Positions 1 through 8,913 are shown, numbered from the stretch's first letter. The stretch is 64,000 nt of DNA from Streptomyces tardus (GCF_018101125.2 NZ_JAELVF020000004.1:372001-436000), one strand, 5' to 3'. Numbers and translations are program-made. Notes: generated from the sequence alone by a model not told the origin.

Positions 1-54
1 GCGGCCGACCGTTCACCGGTCGACCGCTGCTCCGTGCAGAACCTCGTCAGCGCC

Positions 55-1530
55 TCACTTGCCGCCGAACAGCCGCAGCCACAGCGGGCGTTGCTCCTTG
101 CGCCGGTCCGGCTGCTCGGGGGCGGGCCCCGCGGCGGGGTTGGGCGGCGGCAGGGGGACGGAGGACGTCGGCTGCTGCGGCGTCCTGGCGGTGCGGTCCG
201 CCTGGGCGGCGGGTGCCGGCGCGGGAGTGCTCGGCTCCGGCGCGGGTGCCGAGGCGGCCGGCTTGCCGCGACGGTCCTGCGCCGGAGTGAACCGCACCGG
301 CAGGAACCGCAAATGACGTGACATCAGCGACGAGTCCCAGACCAGCTCGGTCTCGTTCACCCCCAGGCCCAGATCGGGCAGTCGGGCGAGCAGCACGTCG
401 ATGCCGGTGTCCGCGATCGCCCGGCCGATGTCCTGGCCGGGGCACTCGTGCGGCCCGCTGCTGAAGGCCAGGTGGGAGCGGTTGCCGTGCACCGGCTGCG
501 AGAGATCCGGCCGGATCTCCGGGTCGGTGTTGCCGGCGGCGAGCCCCAGCAGCAGCAGGTCACCGGTCTTGATCTGCTGACCGCCGAGCGTGGTGTCGCC
601 GGTGGCCCAGCGACCGAGCACGGTCGACAGCGGCGGTGCGTCCCACAGCACCTGCTCCAGAGCGTCCGGCAGCGTCATGTGACCGCCCGACAGGCTGGCC
701 CGGAAGCGCCGGTCGGTGAGGACCATGAGCAGCGTGTTGACGATCAGGTTGGCGGTCGTCTCGTACGCCGCGATCAGGACGAGCCGCAGGTGCTCGGTGA
801 CCTCGTCCGTGCTGAGCGCCGACTCGTGCTCGATCAGCCAGGTGGCGAAGTCGTGGCCCGGCTCGGCCTGCTTGCGCTCCACCAGCTGCCGCAGCGCGGC
901 GGTGACGTAGTCGTTGCTCTCCACCGCCGTGTCGGTGCCCTTTATGAGGTCGCGGGCCGCCTGCACCAGCCGCGGGCCGTACTCCTCGGGCATGCCCATG
1001 AGCTGGGTCATCACCAGCATCGGCAGATGCTCGGCGAACTCGGCGACCAGATCCGACTCACCGGCGTCCACGAAGCGGTCCACCAACTGGTGGGCGAAGC
1101 GCGTGACATAGCGCCGCACCCCCCGGCGGTCGAACCGGGCCAGCGAACCGGTGACGGCCGCGCGCAGCCGCTCGTGCTGGGAGCCGTCGACGAAGTGGCA
1201 CACGGGCTGCCACGCCGTCATCGGCGTCAGCGGGTGGTCCGGCGGCACCATGCCCTCCTGGGCGGCCCGCCAGTGGCGGGAGTCCCGGGAGAAGCGCGAG
1301 GGCGTACGGGCGGCGTCGAGGTTCTCCCGGTGGCCGAGCACCAGCCAGGCCGGCAGGTCGCCGTGGACGAGGACGGGCGCGACCTGGCCGTGCTCGGCGC
1401 GCAACTCGTCGTAGAGGGCGCTCGGGTCGCCCTCCGCTTCCGGGCCGTAGAGCCTGCGCAGCTGCCCCGGGCCCAGATGGTGGGCGGGGCAGCCCGGCGG
1501 CGGAGCGGAGTCATGCGAAGGAATGCTCAC
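55..1530 (-). CDS. Conservon cytochrome P450, CYP157-like (CvnE of conservon 1)
   Basis: Heme protein of 491 residues, last gene of a five-gene conservon. The heme-ligand motif FSSGPHECPG (residues 357-366, Cys363) and an I-helix AAYETT (about 254-259) mark it as a P450. The K-helix ExxR motif is missing: the equivalent residues read EQVLW (292-296). The CYP157 family of Streptomyces is known for exactly this loss, with EQSLW in CYP157C1. Residues from about 420 form an Ala/Pro-rich tail of roughly 70 residues ending in a basic, tryptophan-containing segment (LWLRLFGGK), well beyond a usual 400-residue P450. The ATG start overlaps the end of the upstream GTPase gene by four bases, so it is probably translationally coupled. 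The substrate is unknown. The family call is confident; normal monooxygenase activity is uncertain. Confidence 0.93.
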   Translation of the reverse strand: MSIPSHDSAPPPGCPAHHLGPGQLRRLYGPEAEGDPSALYDELRAEHGQVAPVLVHGDLPAWLVLGHRENLDAARTPSRFSRDSRHWRAAQEGMVPPDHPLTPMTAWQPVCHFVDGSQHERLRAAVTGSLARFDRRGVRRYVTRFAHQLVDRFVDAGESDLVAEFAEHLPMLVMTQLMGMPEEYGPRLVQAARDLIKGTDTAVESNDYVTAALRQLVERKQAEPGHDFATWLIEHESALSTDEVTEHLRLVLIAAYETTANLIVNTLLMVLTDRRFRASLSGGHMTLPDALEQVLWDAPPLSTVLGRWATGDTTLGGQQIKTGDLLLLGLAAGNTDPEIRPDLSQPVHGNRSHLAFSSGPHECPGQDIGRAIADTGIDVLLARLPDLGLGVNETELVWDSSLMSRHLRFLPVRFTPAQDRRGKPAASAPAPEPSTPAPAPAAQADRTARTPQQPTSSVPLPPPNPAAGPAPEQPDRRKEQRPLWLRLFGGK

Positions 1531-2147
1531 GAGACCTCCCGGGTGGCGGCGAGTGAGTGGAGGTAGCGCATCAGGGAGATGAGCACGTCACGGCTGGAGG
1601 CCCGGTCCCGCGCGTCGCAGGCGACGATCGGGACGCTGCCGGGCAGGTCCAGCGCGGCGCGCAGCTCGTCCAGTGGGTAGCCGGGCGCGTCGGGGAAGGA
1701 GTTGACCGCCACAAGGAACGGGACGCCCCGCTCCTCGAGCCGGCCGATGACGTCGAAGCTCACCTCCAGGCGGCGGGTGTCGATCAGCACGACGGCGCCG
1801 AGGGCGCCGTCGAACAGTCCGTTCCACAGGAACCAGAACCGCTGCTGACCGGGGGTGCCGAAGAGGTAGAGGACCAACTCCTCGTTGAGCGATATTCGAC
1901 CGAAGTCCATCGCGACGGTGGTGGAGGTCTTGCGCTCCACCCCCACGGTGTCGTCGACGCCGACCCCGGCCTGGGTCATCGTCTCTTCCGTCGTCAGCGG
2001 ACGGATCTCACTGACCGAGCCGACCAGGGTGGTCTTGCCCACGCCGAAGCCGCCCACCACCACCACTTTGACCGCAGCGGTGGCCGTCTCCGGCAGTGCG
2101 TCCTCGCTCCGCGGCCCGGCGACCGTCTCAGAGCCTTTGAAGTCCAT
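1527..2147 (-). CDS. cvnD: Conservon GTPase CvnD
   Basis: Small Ras/MglA-like GTP-binding protein of 206 residues. The P-loop GGFGVGKTT lies at residues 32-40. A DFGR segment and the switch-II motif GTPGQQRFW follow, and a degenerate guanine-specificity loop (NSFPD) lies near residue 145. In conservons CvnD interacts with the roadblock protein CvnB and the membrane kinase-like CvnA, giving a G-protein-like signalling complex; this is family knowledge, not visible here. The ATG start lies 20 bases inside the end of the upstream DUF742 gene, and the gene's own end overlaps the P450 start by four bases, so the operon is coupled throughout. Residues 1-25 form an unconserved acidic leader. Confidence 0.95.
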   Translation of the reverse strand: MDFKGSETVAGPRSEDALPETATAAVKVVVVGGFGVGKTTLVGSVSEIRPLTTEETMTQAGVGVDDTVGVERKTSTTVAMDFGRISLNEELVLYLFGTPGQQRFWFLWNGLFDGALGAVVLIDTRRLEVSFDVIGRLEERGVPFLVAVNSFPDAPGYPLDELRAALDLPGSVPIVACDARDRASSRDVLISLMRYLHSLAATREVS

Positions 2148-2487
2148 GGATCACTGCCTCAATCAGTGCGGTGTCGGGGAGTTGAGCCGCGGCCACCGGC
2201 GCGCGCGAACGCATCTTGCCGGAGGCGAGGAGGTCGTCGACCAGTACGGTGACGACGCTCATCGGCAGTTCGAGATAGGCGGAGACCTCCGCCACCGACA
2301 GTGGCGAGTGGCACATCCGCAGGATGGACGCCGCTTCCGGCTGCATGCCGGCTGTCGGTCCGGACCTGGCCACGATCAGGGTGACCAGGTCGAGCGAGCT
2401 GTCCGCGGTGGAGGCGCTACGCCCTCCGGTGATGACGTAAAGCCTCTCGGGCGATCCCTCGTCCCATTCCTGGTCACCCTCTCTCAT
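2128..2487 (-). CDS. cvnC: Conservon DUF742 protein CvnC
   Basis: Protein of 119 residues with the DUF742 fold, predicted to be winged-helix-like. The family pattern is visible as LYVITGGR near residue 16, LDLVTLIVA near 32, LSVAEVSAYLELP near 63 and a C-terminal ALIEAVIHGLQRL. It is the third gene of conservon 1, lies between the roadblock and GTPase genes and overlaps both (4 bases upstream, 20 downstream). CvnC proteins are regarded as components of the CvnA-D complex, but no biochemical activity is established. The ATG start is supported by the ATGA-type overlap with the preceding gene. Confidence 0.93.
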   Translation of the reverse strand: MREGDQEWDEGSPERLYVITGGRSASTADSSLDLVTLIVARSGPTAGMQPEAASILRMCHSPLSVAEVSAYLELPMSVVTVLVDDLLASGKMRSRAPVAAAQLPDTALIEAVIHGLQRL

Positions 2488-2891
2488 TCGACCGGTCCGT
2501 CATTGCGTGGGGGAGTGCTGAGGTGTTGACCGATCCTGGCGACGAGGTCCCGCATCCGGGCTCCGATCAGCCCGGCGTCCACACCCTCGTCGGCGAGTAC
2601 AGCGAGGTAGGCGCCCGAGCCCGCGGCCATCAGATAGAAGAAGCCGCCGTCCAGCTCGATGACGACCATGCGCATCTGTCCGTCGCTGCGCGGGAGTTCG
2701 GCCGCCACCGCGCCCGCCAGGCTCTGCAGCCCGGCGCAGGCCGCGGCGAGGCGGTCGGCGGTGTCGTCGTCCGAGCCGTGCGCGCCCATCCGCAGTCCGT
2801 CGGCCGAAAGCACGACCACATGTCGGGTCTGCGGCACACTGTCGGCGAGGTCCTTGAGCATCCAGTCCAGGTTGGGCCGCTGCTGAATCAT
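2484..2891 (-). CDS. cvnB: Conservon roadblock/LC7 protein CvnB
   Basis: Roadblock/LC7-domain protein of 135 residues covering nearly the whole chain. Typical elements are LDWMLKDLADSVPQ at the N-terminus, a VVLSADGLRMG strand-turn near residue 27, and the IELDGGFFYLMAAG strand near 77. In bacteria such proteins bind and regulate MglA-type GTPases, here the CvnD encoded two genes downstream. The ATG overlaps the end of cvnA by four bases. Product and role in the conservon complex are confident; the signal it responds to is unknown. Confidence 0.95.
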   Translation of the reverse strand: MIQQRPNLDWMLKDLADSVPQTRHVVVLSADGLRMGAHGSDDDTADRLAAACAGLQSLAGAVAAELPRSDGQMRMVVIELDGGFFYLMAAGSGAYLAVLADEGVDAGLIGARMRDLVARIGQHLSTPPRNDGPVE

Positions 2892-4423
2892 GGCTGCTCA
2901 CTCTTTTCCGAAGACGCTTCACGGTTACTTGTGGCGGGGGAGGACTGGCCGGCACCTTCGCCGGTCACGCCGCTCTGGAACGCGGCCATCCACATACCGG
3001 GCTCCACGGGCGGCTGCTCGCTCTTCGCCTCGTCCGGGGCCGGTTCGTGGTGCGCCGGGGTCGTCACGCGGTTGCGGCGCCTGCGCTGCGGTAGCCCGCT
3101 GAGCGTGCGGTCGGTGACTTCGGGGATGCTCTCGGGGCCGCTGGGTCGGTCCAGCGGGGTGACGGCGCGGAGCGTGGGCTCGGCCGCGGGTTGTTCGGTC
3201 ACAGCGGATTTCTCCGGGACCCTGCGGGGACTGGTCGGGCGTGGCCCGGACGAGGCGCCGATACCGTGCGCCCTGCCGGTGGCCGGCGCGGTGGTGATCA
3301 GCTCCTGCGGGACGATCAGCACCGCGCGCACGCCGCCGTAGGCGGAGGTGCGCAGCGAGACCTGGAACCCGTACGCCTGGGCCAGACGACCGACCACCGC
3401 GAGGCCGAGTCGGGGGGTCTCGCCGAGGTCGTTGACGTCCAGACCGGCCTGGGCCTGCTGGAGCATCCGCTCGGCGCGGGCACGGGCCTCCTCACTGAGG
3501 CTGACACCGCCGTCCTCGATCTCGATGGCGATGCCGGACTGGACGTCCACCGCGGTCAGATGGACCTGGGTCTGCGGGGGCGAGTAACGCGTGGCGTTGT
3601 CCAGCAGCTCGGCGAGCGCGTGGATCAGCGGCTCCACCGCGGGGCCGACGACGGCGACCTCGGAGACCGAGTGCAGCTCGACCCGCTGGTAGTCGATGAT
3701 CCGCGACATGCCACCGCGCAGCACGCTGAACAGCGGCACGGGACGGCTCCACTGACGTCCCGGACGGGCACCGCCGAGCACGGCGATGCTGTCCGCCAGA
3801 CGTCCGATCAGCGCGGTGCCGTGGTCCAGTCGCAGCAGGTCGCCGAAGACCGCCGGGCTCTGGCCGTGCCGGTCCTCCATGCCGCGCAGCTCACTGGCCT
3901 GCTGGTGGACGATGGCCTGGACGCGGCGGGAGATGTTCACGAAGGCGCGCTGGGCCGAGTCGCGCAGGTCCTCCTCGGCCGACACCGCGTCCACGACGGT
4001 ATGCAGCACCGACTGGTGCGCGGCTCTGAACTCCGGGGTGAGCCCGGCGGGAGAGTCGGCGGAGAGGTCTTTGAGCACGTCCTCGGGGAAGTCGCCCTGG
4101 CGGAGCCTGCGGACGACGCCCGGCAGCTGCTGCTGCGCCAGACGTGCGGTCTCGGCCTCCTGCCTGGTGAGAGCGGCGTTCCGCTCCTGGACCTCCGCAC
4201 GCAGCGCCGTGGCCAAACGGCCCCGGCGCGCGGCTTCGGCAGCGGTCACCGCCACGGAGACGGTGGCCGCAAGGCCAATCCAGGCAATCGGCACTCGTGC
4301 GTCCGAGGCGACCAGGAAGGTCGCCGCGAGCGCGGCGACCGCGGTCACCGCGGTGGGTAGTACCCAGACGAGAGCCGAGGCGGGCCGGGAACCTCCGGGA
4401 GGCGATCCAGCACGACGAGTCAT
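2888..4423 (-). CDS. cvnA: Conservon sensor histidine-kinase-like protein CvnA
   Basis: Membrane protein of 511 residues and first gene of conservon 1. It has two hydrophobic segments near the N-terminus (about residues 14-33 and 39-58), a helical linker, and a C-terminal HATPase_c domain with N-box LAELLDNATRYSPP and a G-box around LGLAVVGRLAQAYGF, followed by a long disordered tail. No clear phospho-acceptor H-box is visible, as is usual for CvnA, so classical kinase activity is doubtful. I chose the ATG at 4423 because the protein then begins a few residues before the first membrane segment; an upstream in-frame start at 4483 would add 20 unlikely residues. It transcribes away from the universal stress gene across a 515-base region. 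Confidence 0.92.
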   Translation of the reverse strand: MTRRAGSPPGGSRPASALVWVLPTAVTAVAALAATFLVASDARVPIAWIGLAATVSVAVTAAEAARRGRLATALRAEVQERNAALTRQEAETARLAQQQLPGVVRRLRQGDFPEDVLKDLSADSPAGLTPEFRAAHQSVLHTVVDAVSAEEDLRDSAQRAFVNISRRVQAIVHQQASELRGMEDRHGQSPAVFGDLLRLDHGTALIGRLADSIAVLGGARPGRQWSRPVPLFSVLRGGMSRIIDYQRVELHSVSEVAVVGPAVEPLIHALAELLDNATRYSPPQTQVHLTAVDVQSGIAIEIEDGGVSLSEEARARAERMLQQAQAGLDVNDLGETPRLGLAVVGRLAQAYGFQVSLRTSAYGGVRAVLIVPQELITTAPATGRAHGIGASSGPRPTSPRRVPEKSAVTEQPAAEPTLRAVTPLDRPSGPESIPEVTDRTLSGLPQRRRRNRVTTPAHHEPAPDEAKSEQPPVEPGMWMAAFQSGVTGEGAGQSSPATSNREASSEKSEQP

Positions 4424-4938
4424 CAGCAGCCTCAACCAACAGAGAAATGTGGGACGACAGGCGAAAGGACAGCATCCGGGCACACCAAACGGACTGGCCG
4501 TGAACGCAACCCCCGATGCTGAACCGGAAGCAGCATAACTATGACGACACGTTTATTTACACCGGCTACCTGATCCGACGTCAGTTGATCTTGATCCTGA
4601 CGTCCACTCAAGTGGCTTGCAAACCAGGCCAATTGGCTAGGAAGTTGATCATGTCGCGTGCCGGAAACGGGTAGTTGGCGTGGTCGGCGCCCCGTCGGTC
4701 GTACGCTCTGGTTCATCCCTTCGGGTACGACCGGCACGGGGCCCCGGGGTGCTGCGCACCGACCGAACCCCGGGTGACACCCAGTGACATTCGAGGTCGG
4801 TCGGAAGGCCGCGCGGAGGACGGGTGAGGCCCCACGGCCGGACCTCAGCTGTCGCGCCGCCCGGGCGGCAGGCGCACCCTGGGGTCCACGGACAACTCCG
4901 TGGACCCCGCCCCTCGGTGCCGAGAGGACTGATTCGAG
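4424..4938. promoter_or_regulatory. Divergent intergenic region between cvnA and the universal stress gene
   Basis: A 515-base gene-free stretch that must hold the promoters of conservon 1 (leftward) and of the universal stress gene (rightward). The part from about 4540 to 4660 is clearly less GC-rich than its surroundings. It contains a perfect 8-base inverted repeat GACGTCAG (4577-4584) / CTGACGTC (4597-4604) with a 12-base gap, and a 10-base palindrome GCCAATTGGC (4628-4637). These are plausible operator sites, but I cannot assign a regulator. A GAGAGG ribosome-binding site precedes the ATG at 4939. Confidence 0.5.
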
Positions 4939-5838
4939 ATGACCGCCCTCCCCGTAATCGCCGCGGTGGACGGCTCCGGGCACAGCCTGCGCGCCCTGGA
5001 CTGGGCGCTCGCGGCAGCCCTGCAGCGCGGTGTGGAAGTGCTGATCGTGCACGTGTGGTCCTGGCCGCCCAACGCCCACAGCCTCCCGCGCACCGAGCCC
5101 ATGGCGCCGCCCGCAGGTCAGGACCCCGTTCTGGACTGGGTGCGGGAGCGACTTGCCGAGCGCAAAGCTTTGCCGGAGGTGCGCTACACGACGTTGAGCG
5201 GCGCGCCTGCCGCCGCGCTGCCCGACATGAGCAGCCACGGCCAGCTCCTGGTGCTGGGCTCGCGCGGCCGGGGCGGCTTCACCAGCCTGCTGCTGGGCTC
5301 CAACGGGCGCGCCACCGCGGCCAGGGCGACCTGCCCGGTCGTCGTCGTCCCGCACCGCGAACGCGCCGGTGAGGCGGGCGCGGAACCCCACGGACGCATG
5401 GTGCTGGGCCTCGAACCGGGGGAGACCTCGACGGAGGTGGTGGAGTTCGCGCTGTCAGAGGCCCAGCGGAACGAGGCGCTGCTCCAGGTCGTCACCACCC
5501 ACGCCGTTCCGTTCTCCACCCTGGCCCTGCTCGGCAACTACCCGGACCCCGGCGAGGGGGAGGGGCCGGCCATCGCGAAGATCGCCGAGGACGCGCAGCG
5601 GGAGCGGTTGAGGCCGTTCCTCCAGGGCCGCTTCAAGGACGTCCAGGTCGAGCACATCGTCGCCCCCGGCGATGCCGCCGGCAGGCTGGTGGCGGCATCG
5701 GAGTCGGCCGATCTGGTCGTCGTGGGCAAGCACCGCCACCGGTTGCGTCCGCCGTCCTTCTCGCTGGGCTCCGTCGCCAACGCGGTTCTGCTGCACGCCC
5801 GTTGCCCGATCGCCGTCGTTCCGGCCGGGAGTCACTGA
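4939..5838 (+). CDS. Universal stress protein, tandem UspA domains
   Basis: Cytosolic protein of 299 residues with two UspA domains (about 1-140 and 150-298). The first carries the nucleotide-binding pattern GSRGRGGFTSLLLGSNG followed by a strand ending CPVVVVP. The second carries VVGKHRHR...LGSVAN and ends CPIAVVP, so the first half looks competent for ATP binding and the second is less canonical. In actinobacteria such tandem Usp proteins are usually induced by hypoxia, nitrogen oxides or stationary phase; nothing here proves the signal. It stands alone, divergent from conservon 1. Confidence 0.93.
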   Translation: MTALPVIAAVDGSGHSLRALDWALAAALQRGVEVLIVHVWSWPPNAHSLPRTEPMAPPAGQDPVLDWVRERLAERKALPEVRYTTLSGAPAAALPDMSSHGQLLVLGSRGRGGFTSLLLGSNGRATAARATCPVVVVPHRERAGEAGAEPHGRMVLGLEPGETSTEVVEFALSEAQRNEALLQVVTTHAVPFSTLALLGNYPDPGEGEGPAIAKIAEDAQRERLRPFLQGRFKDVQVEHIVAPGDAAGRLVAASESADLVVVGKHRHRLRPPSFSLGSVANAVLLHARCPIAVVPAGSH

Positions 5839-6056
5839 GTGCCACCTCGCCGTCACTGCCGCGCCGCGGAGGCCGGTTCGCCGAGCGCTCCGGGGTCGGC
5901 CCCGGGCGACCGGAGCGGCTTGATCGCGCCGCTCACCGGGTTGGTCGTACGGCGCGTGCGGGACTTCGGCCCGAAACCTAGCGTGGTGCCACACGGCGTG
6001 ACCGGAATGTCGCACAGGGCGTCCGGGTCGAAGCGCCGAGGAGACGGAGAGGCATC

Positions 6057-6731
6057 ATGCGCCCTGTTCCCCAGCTGCTGTCCGCCCTCGGCGGCGCCGG
6101 TTGTCTGCTCGCCCTGGCGGCGGGGCCCGCGACGGCCGCGGACGCGGACGCCAGCCCGCGTCTGGTGGACCCCGGCAGCACGGTGACGGTGCTGGTCAGC
6201 TGCGACCGGGTCGAGGGCGACGTGCCGCGGCGCATCGAGGCCCGCTCATCGGCCTTCACCGGGCAGAGCGCACGGCTTGGGCGCGTCACGCCCGAGGAGG
6301 AGGACCCCGAGGGCGGGCCGTCCTACCGCGGCCGGGCCAGGATCTCGCAGAAGGCGGAGTTCGACGACTCGCGCCCCGGCGGCCGTACGTCCGAGTGGGA
6401 CGTGCACGGTGTGTGCCCCGGCGGCGAACAGTGGGCGGCGGCCTTCCGGATCGACGAGACGCCGCCCGCCGCCGAGGACCGAGCCGGCGGGAGCGGGGCG
6501 AGTACCGCCGCGGCCGGACGCGAGCGCGACGCCCCGCAGGGCCGTCAGGGCCGGGCCGCGGACGCAACCGGGCCCGTCCGCAACGCCGTTGCCGACGACG
6601 GGGGCCAGCGGCAGGTCAGCACCGCGGCGGTCGCGGGCGGTTCCGCGGTGCTGACCGTCGCGGTCGTCGCCGCCGTCTGCTGGCGCCGGCGGTCGGTCGT
6701 GGGCCCGCGCTCGGACGCCGACCACCGGTGA
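6057..6731 (+). CDS. Secreted, C-terminally membrane-anchored hypothetical protein
   Basis: Protein of 224 residues with an N-terminal signal peptide (hydrophobic core about 7-24, likely cleavage after ATA near residue 27). An extracellular domain with two cysteines (VSCDR, HGVCPGG) follows, then a low-complexity Ala/Gly/Arg linker, a single membrane segment near residues 183-204 (VAGGSAVLTVAVVAAVC) and a short basic tail WRRR. The layout is that of a cell-surface protein held by a C-terminal helix. No enzymatic motif is seen. A GGAGACGGAGAGG-type ribosome-binding site precedes the ATG. Function unknown. Confidence 0.8.
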   Translation: MRPVPQLLSALGGAGCLLALAAGPATAADADASPRLVDPGSTVTVLVSCDRVEGDVPRRIEARSSAFTGQSARLGRVTPEEEDPEGGPSYRGRARISQKAEFDDSRPGGRTSEWDVHGVCPGGEQWAAAFRIDETPPAAEDRAGGSGASTAAAGRERDAPQGRQGRAADATGPVRNAVADDGGQRQVSTAAVAGGSAVLTVAVVAAVCWRRRSVVGPRSDADHR

Positions 6732-6747
6732 CTGCCGGCCTGCTCGG

Positions 6748-6769
6748 CGGCCGGCTGGGAGGCCGGCCG
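6748..6769. terminator. Hairpin between convergent genes
   Basis: Perfect 8-base GC stem CGGCCGGC (6748-6755) / GCCGGCCG (6762-6769) with a 6-base loop. It lies in the 91-base gap between the convergent membrane-anchored protein gene and the glycosylase gene and probably works in both directions. There is no T-tract, as is usual in Streptomyces. Confidence 0.6.
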
Positions 6770-6822
6770 GCGCTGACGGGTTCCGACGGGTTCTGACCTG
6801 CGGGAGACGGTGTCGGCCCGGT

Positions 6823-7686
6823 CTACTTCAGCAGTCGGGACATCCGGCGGTCGGCCAGGGTGCGGCCGTCGGTCTGGCAGGTGGGGCAGTACTGGAGCGA
6901 CGAATCGCGGAAGGAGACCTCCCGCACCGTGTCGCCGCACACCGGGCACGGCAGCCCCGCCCGGCCGTGCACCCGCATACTGCTCTTCTTCTCGGACTTG
7001 AGGTTCTGCGCCGCGAGCCCCCGGGCGCGTTCCACCGCCTCCAGCAGTGTGCCGCGCATCGCCGCGTACAGCGTCTCGATCTCCGAGCCGTCGAGATCGG
7101 ACGCGAGTCGGTAGGGCGACATCCGGGCCGCGTGCAGGATCTCGTCGGAGTACGCGTTGCCGATGCCGGCGATGACGCTCTGGTCGCGCAGCACGCCCTT
7201 GATCCGGTGCCGTCTGCCCCTCAGCAGCTCGGCGAAGGCGGCGACGTCGAAGGTGTCCGAGAGCGGCTCGGGGCCCAGCCGTGCGATACCCGGCACGTCC
7301 TCGGGGCTGCGCACGCAGTACACCGCCAGCCGCTTCTGGGTACCGGCCTCGGTGAGGTCGAAGCCGCCGCGTCCGTCCGCGAGCCGCAGCCGCAGTGCGA
7401 GCGGCCCCCGTCCGGGCCCGGCGCGGGCGGGCTCCTCGGCGCGCCATCGCAGCCAGCCGGCACGGGCCAGATGGACGACCAGATGCGGTCCGTTCTCCGT
7501 GCACAGGTCCAGAAACTTCCCGTGGCGCTCGACCCGGGTGCACACCCGGCCCACCAGCTCCTCCAGCGGCGGGTCCCAGGTCTTGAGCACGTTCACCGCG
7601 ACAGGCGTCACCGAGGCGATGCGGCACTCCGTCACCGCGTCCGTCAGGTACTGGCGCAACGCCTCGACCTCTGGCAGTTCCGGCAT
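6823..7686 (-). CDS. Fpg/Nei family DNA glycosylase
   Basis: Base-excision repair enzyme of 287 residues. The N-terminus MPELPEVEAL supplies the catalytic proline (after Met removal) and glutamate. A lysine in RHGKFLDL corresponds to the conserved beta-strand lysine. The H2TH region reads AGIGNAYSDEILHAA, and the C-terminal zinc finger has CPVC and CPTC pairs spaced as in Fpg. The start at 7686 is fixed by the catalytic N-terminus; the reading frame is open far upstream, but that part is not coding. The enzyme removes oxidised purines or pyrimidines and nicks the strand; Fpg versus Nei specificity cannot be settled from this. It is transcribed alone. Confidence 0.94.
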   Translation of the reverse strand: MPELPEVEALRQYLTDAVTECRIASVTPVAVNVLKTWDPPLEELVGRVCTRVERHGKFLDLCTENGPHLVVHLARAGWLRWRAEEPARAGPGRGPLALRLRLADGRGGFDLTEAGTQKRLAVYCVRSPEDVPGIARLGPEPLSDTFDVAAFAELLRGRRHRIKGVLRDQSVIAGIGNAYSDEILHAARMSPYRLASDLDGSEIETLYAAMRGTLLEAVERARGLAAQNLKSEKKSSMRVHGRAGLPCPVCGDTVREVSFRDSSLQYCPTCQTDGRTLADRRMSRLLK

Positions 7687-7790
7687 GTCGCCAGTGTCGC
7701 GCAGCCCACCGCACCCGGCACCCCGGGCCGCTGAGCCGCGCCCGGCCTCCGGATACGGGCGGTGGCGCGGTGTGCGCGGAGCGGCGCGGG

Positions 7791-8558
7791 TCAGCCTTCC
7801 GCGCGGTATTTGGTGAACTGGTGGATCGCGGCCTGAGCGTGGACGATGCGGTGGTCGGCCAGCGAATCGTCCCAGGCGTAGCGGGAGCTCATGTAGCGGA
7901 AGGTGATCGCGGCCCGTGCGGTGCCGGGTCGGCGCCAGGCGGTGCGGCGCGGGCAGCTCCAGACGATGAGTTCGGTCGTGTTGCCCAGCGTCACCAGGGT
8001 GATCAGCAGGGACACCGCGAAGAAGAGCAGCCACAGCGGCGTCAGCAGGGCGAAGCCGAGCCAGCCGGCCACGGTGCCCTTGTAGCCGATCAGCGGCGGT
8101 TCGCCGCCCGGCTGGTCGATCCGCCAGTACGCTCTGCGGCTGCGCGTGGAGCGCCCGCGCGAGATGTGGCACAGCTGCTCGCCGTGGTCGTCGTAGACCG
8201 AGAACTGCTGCGGCTCGCCCTTGGCCAGCGGGTCGGGGTGCACCGAGCAGACCAGCTGCTTGTCGGGGTCGTGCAGGACGAGTACGGGGTGTTCCTCGTC
8301 CTGTCGGGCCAGCCTGGCCGTACGGGTCTCCACCTCGGTGACGGTGGTCGGGCCGCCGGCCGGTTCGGGAGAGCTGGTGAAGACCGCTTCGTCCGGGCTC
8401 AGCGGGCCGCCGGCCTTCACCAGCCCGACGCGCGCCAGGGCGTTCTCCGCGCGGTGTTCGCCCTCGGGGAGCAGCATGAAGATCTCACCCTCGGGCCAGA
8501 GCCCGGCGTGCGATCCGGAGGTGCCGCTCACCTCGACGGTGAAGTTCGACCGGGTCAA
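7791..8558 (-). CDS. Hypothetical protein with two membrane segments
   Basis: Protein of 255 residues that I do not recognise. The N-terminal two thirds is soluble and polar. A hydrophobic hairpin lies at about residues 163-200 (WLGFALLTPLWLLFFAVSLLITLVTL). The C-terminal part has a repeated Tyr/Arg/Trp pattern (FRYMSSRYAWDD) and ends in an amphipathic helix (QAAIHQFTKYRAEG). No signal peptide or catalytic motif is visible. The ATG at 8558 gives the longest plausible product. It is separated from the glycosylase gene by about 100 bases and is divergent from olsB. Confidence 0.75.
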   Translation of the reverse strand: MTRSNFTVEVSGTSGSHAGLWPEGEIFMLLPEGEHRAENALARVGLVKAGGPLSPDEAVFTSSPEPAGGPTTVTEVETRTARLARQDEEHPVLVLHDPDKQLVCSVHPDPLAKGEPQQFSVYDDHGEQLCHISRGRSTRSRRAYWRIDQPGGEPPLIGYKGTVAGWLGFALLTPLWLLFFAVSLLITLVTLGNTTELIVWSCPRRTAWRRPGTARAAITFRYMSSRYAWDDSLADHRIVHAQAAIHQFTKYRAEG

Positions 8559-8913
8559 CGTCCGCTCCCGTCAGTCGGTGCCTCGGGCAGATGCCGCGCC
8601 GGGTGGCGACGCCCGTCATGCGCAGATTCTGCCAACTGCCCCCGCCCGCGCAGTAGTCGGGGCGGGCAGAAATCTTCCGAACGGCTGCGGCCGGGTGCGC
8701 GCGCAGGCCCGCCTCGCAACCCCCGCGGCGCCTGCTGGGCCACGGCACGTCACCCGTGCGTCGGTTCACCGGGCAGAGCCGCAGACCCTTCAACCGGCGC
8801 ACATCGGCCCGACGTCGGCCGGCCACCGCACATCCAGCGCGTACGGGGAGGAAGGAGGTCGCGGCAAGTTTTCCGTCCACGAAGCCGTCCAGGCCACAGC
8901 CCAGGAGCGCGCC
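8559..8913. other. Intergenic region upstream of olsB
   Basis: A 355-base stretch between divergently transcribed genes. It should contain promoters for both, but I can point to no clear -10/-35 pair. The only firm element is the AGGAG ribosome-binding site about 8 bases before the olsB ATG at 8914. Confidence 0.4.

Noticed and set aside
1..54. Possible gene end or RNA at the left edge
   Set aside because: Only 54 bases downstream of the P450 stop; nothing identifiable.
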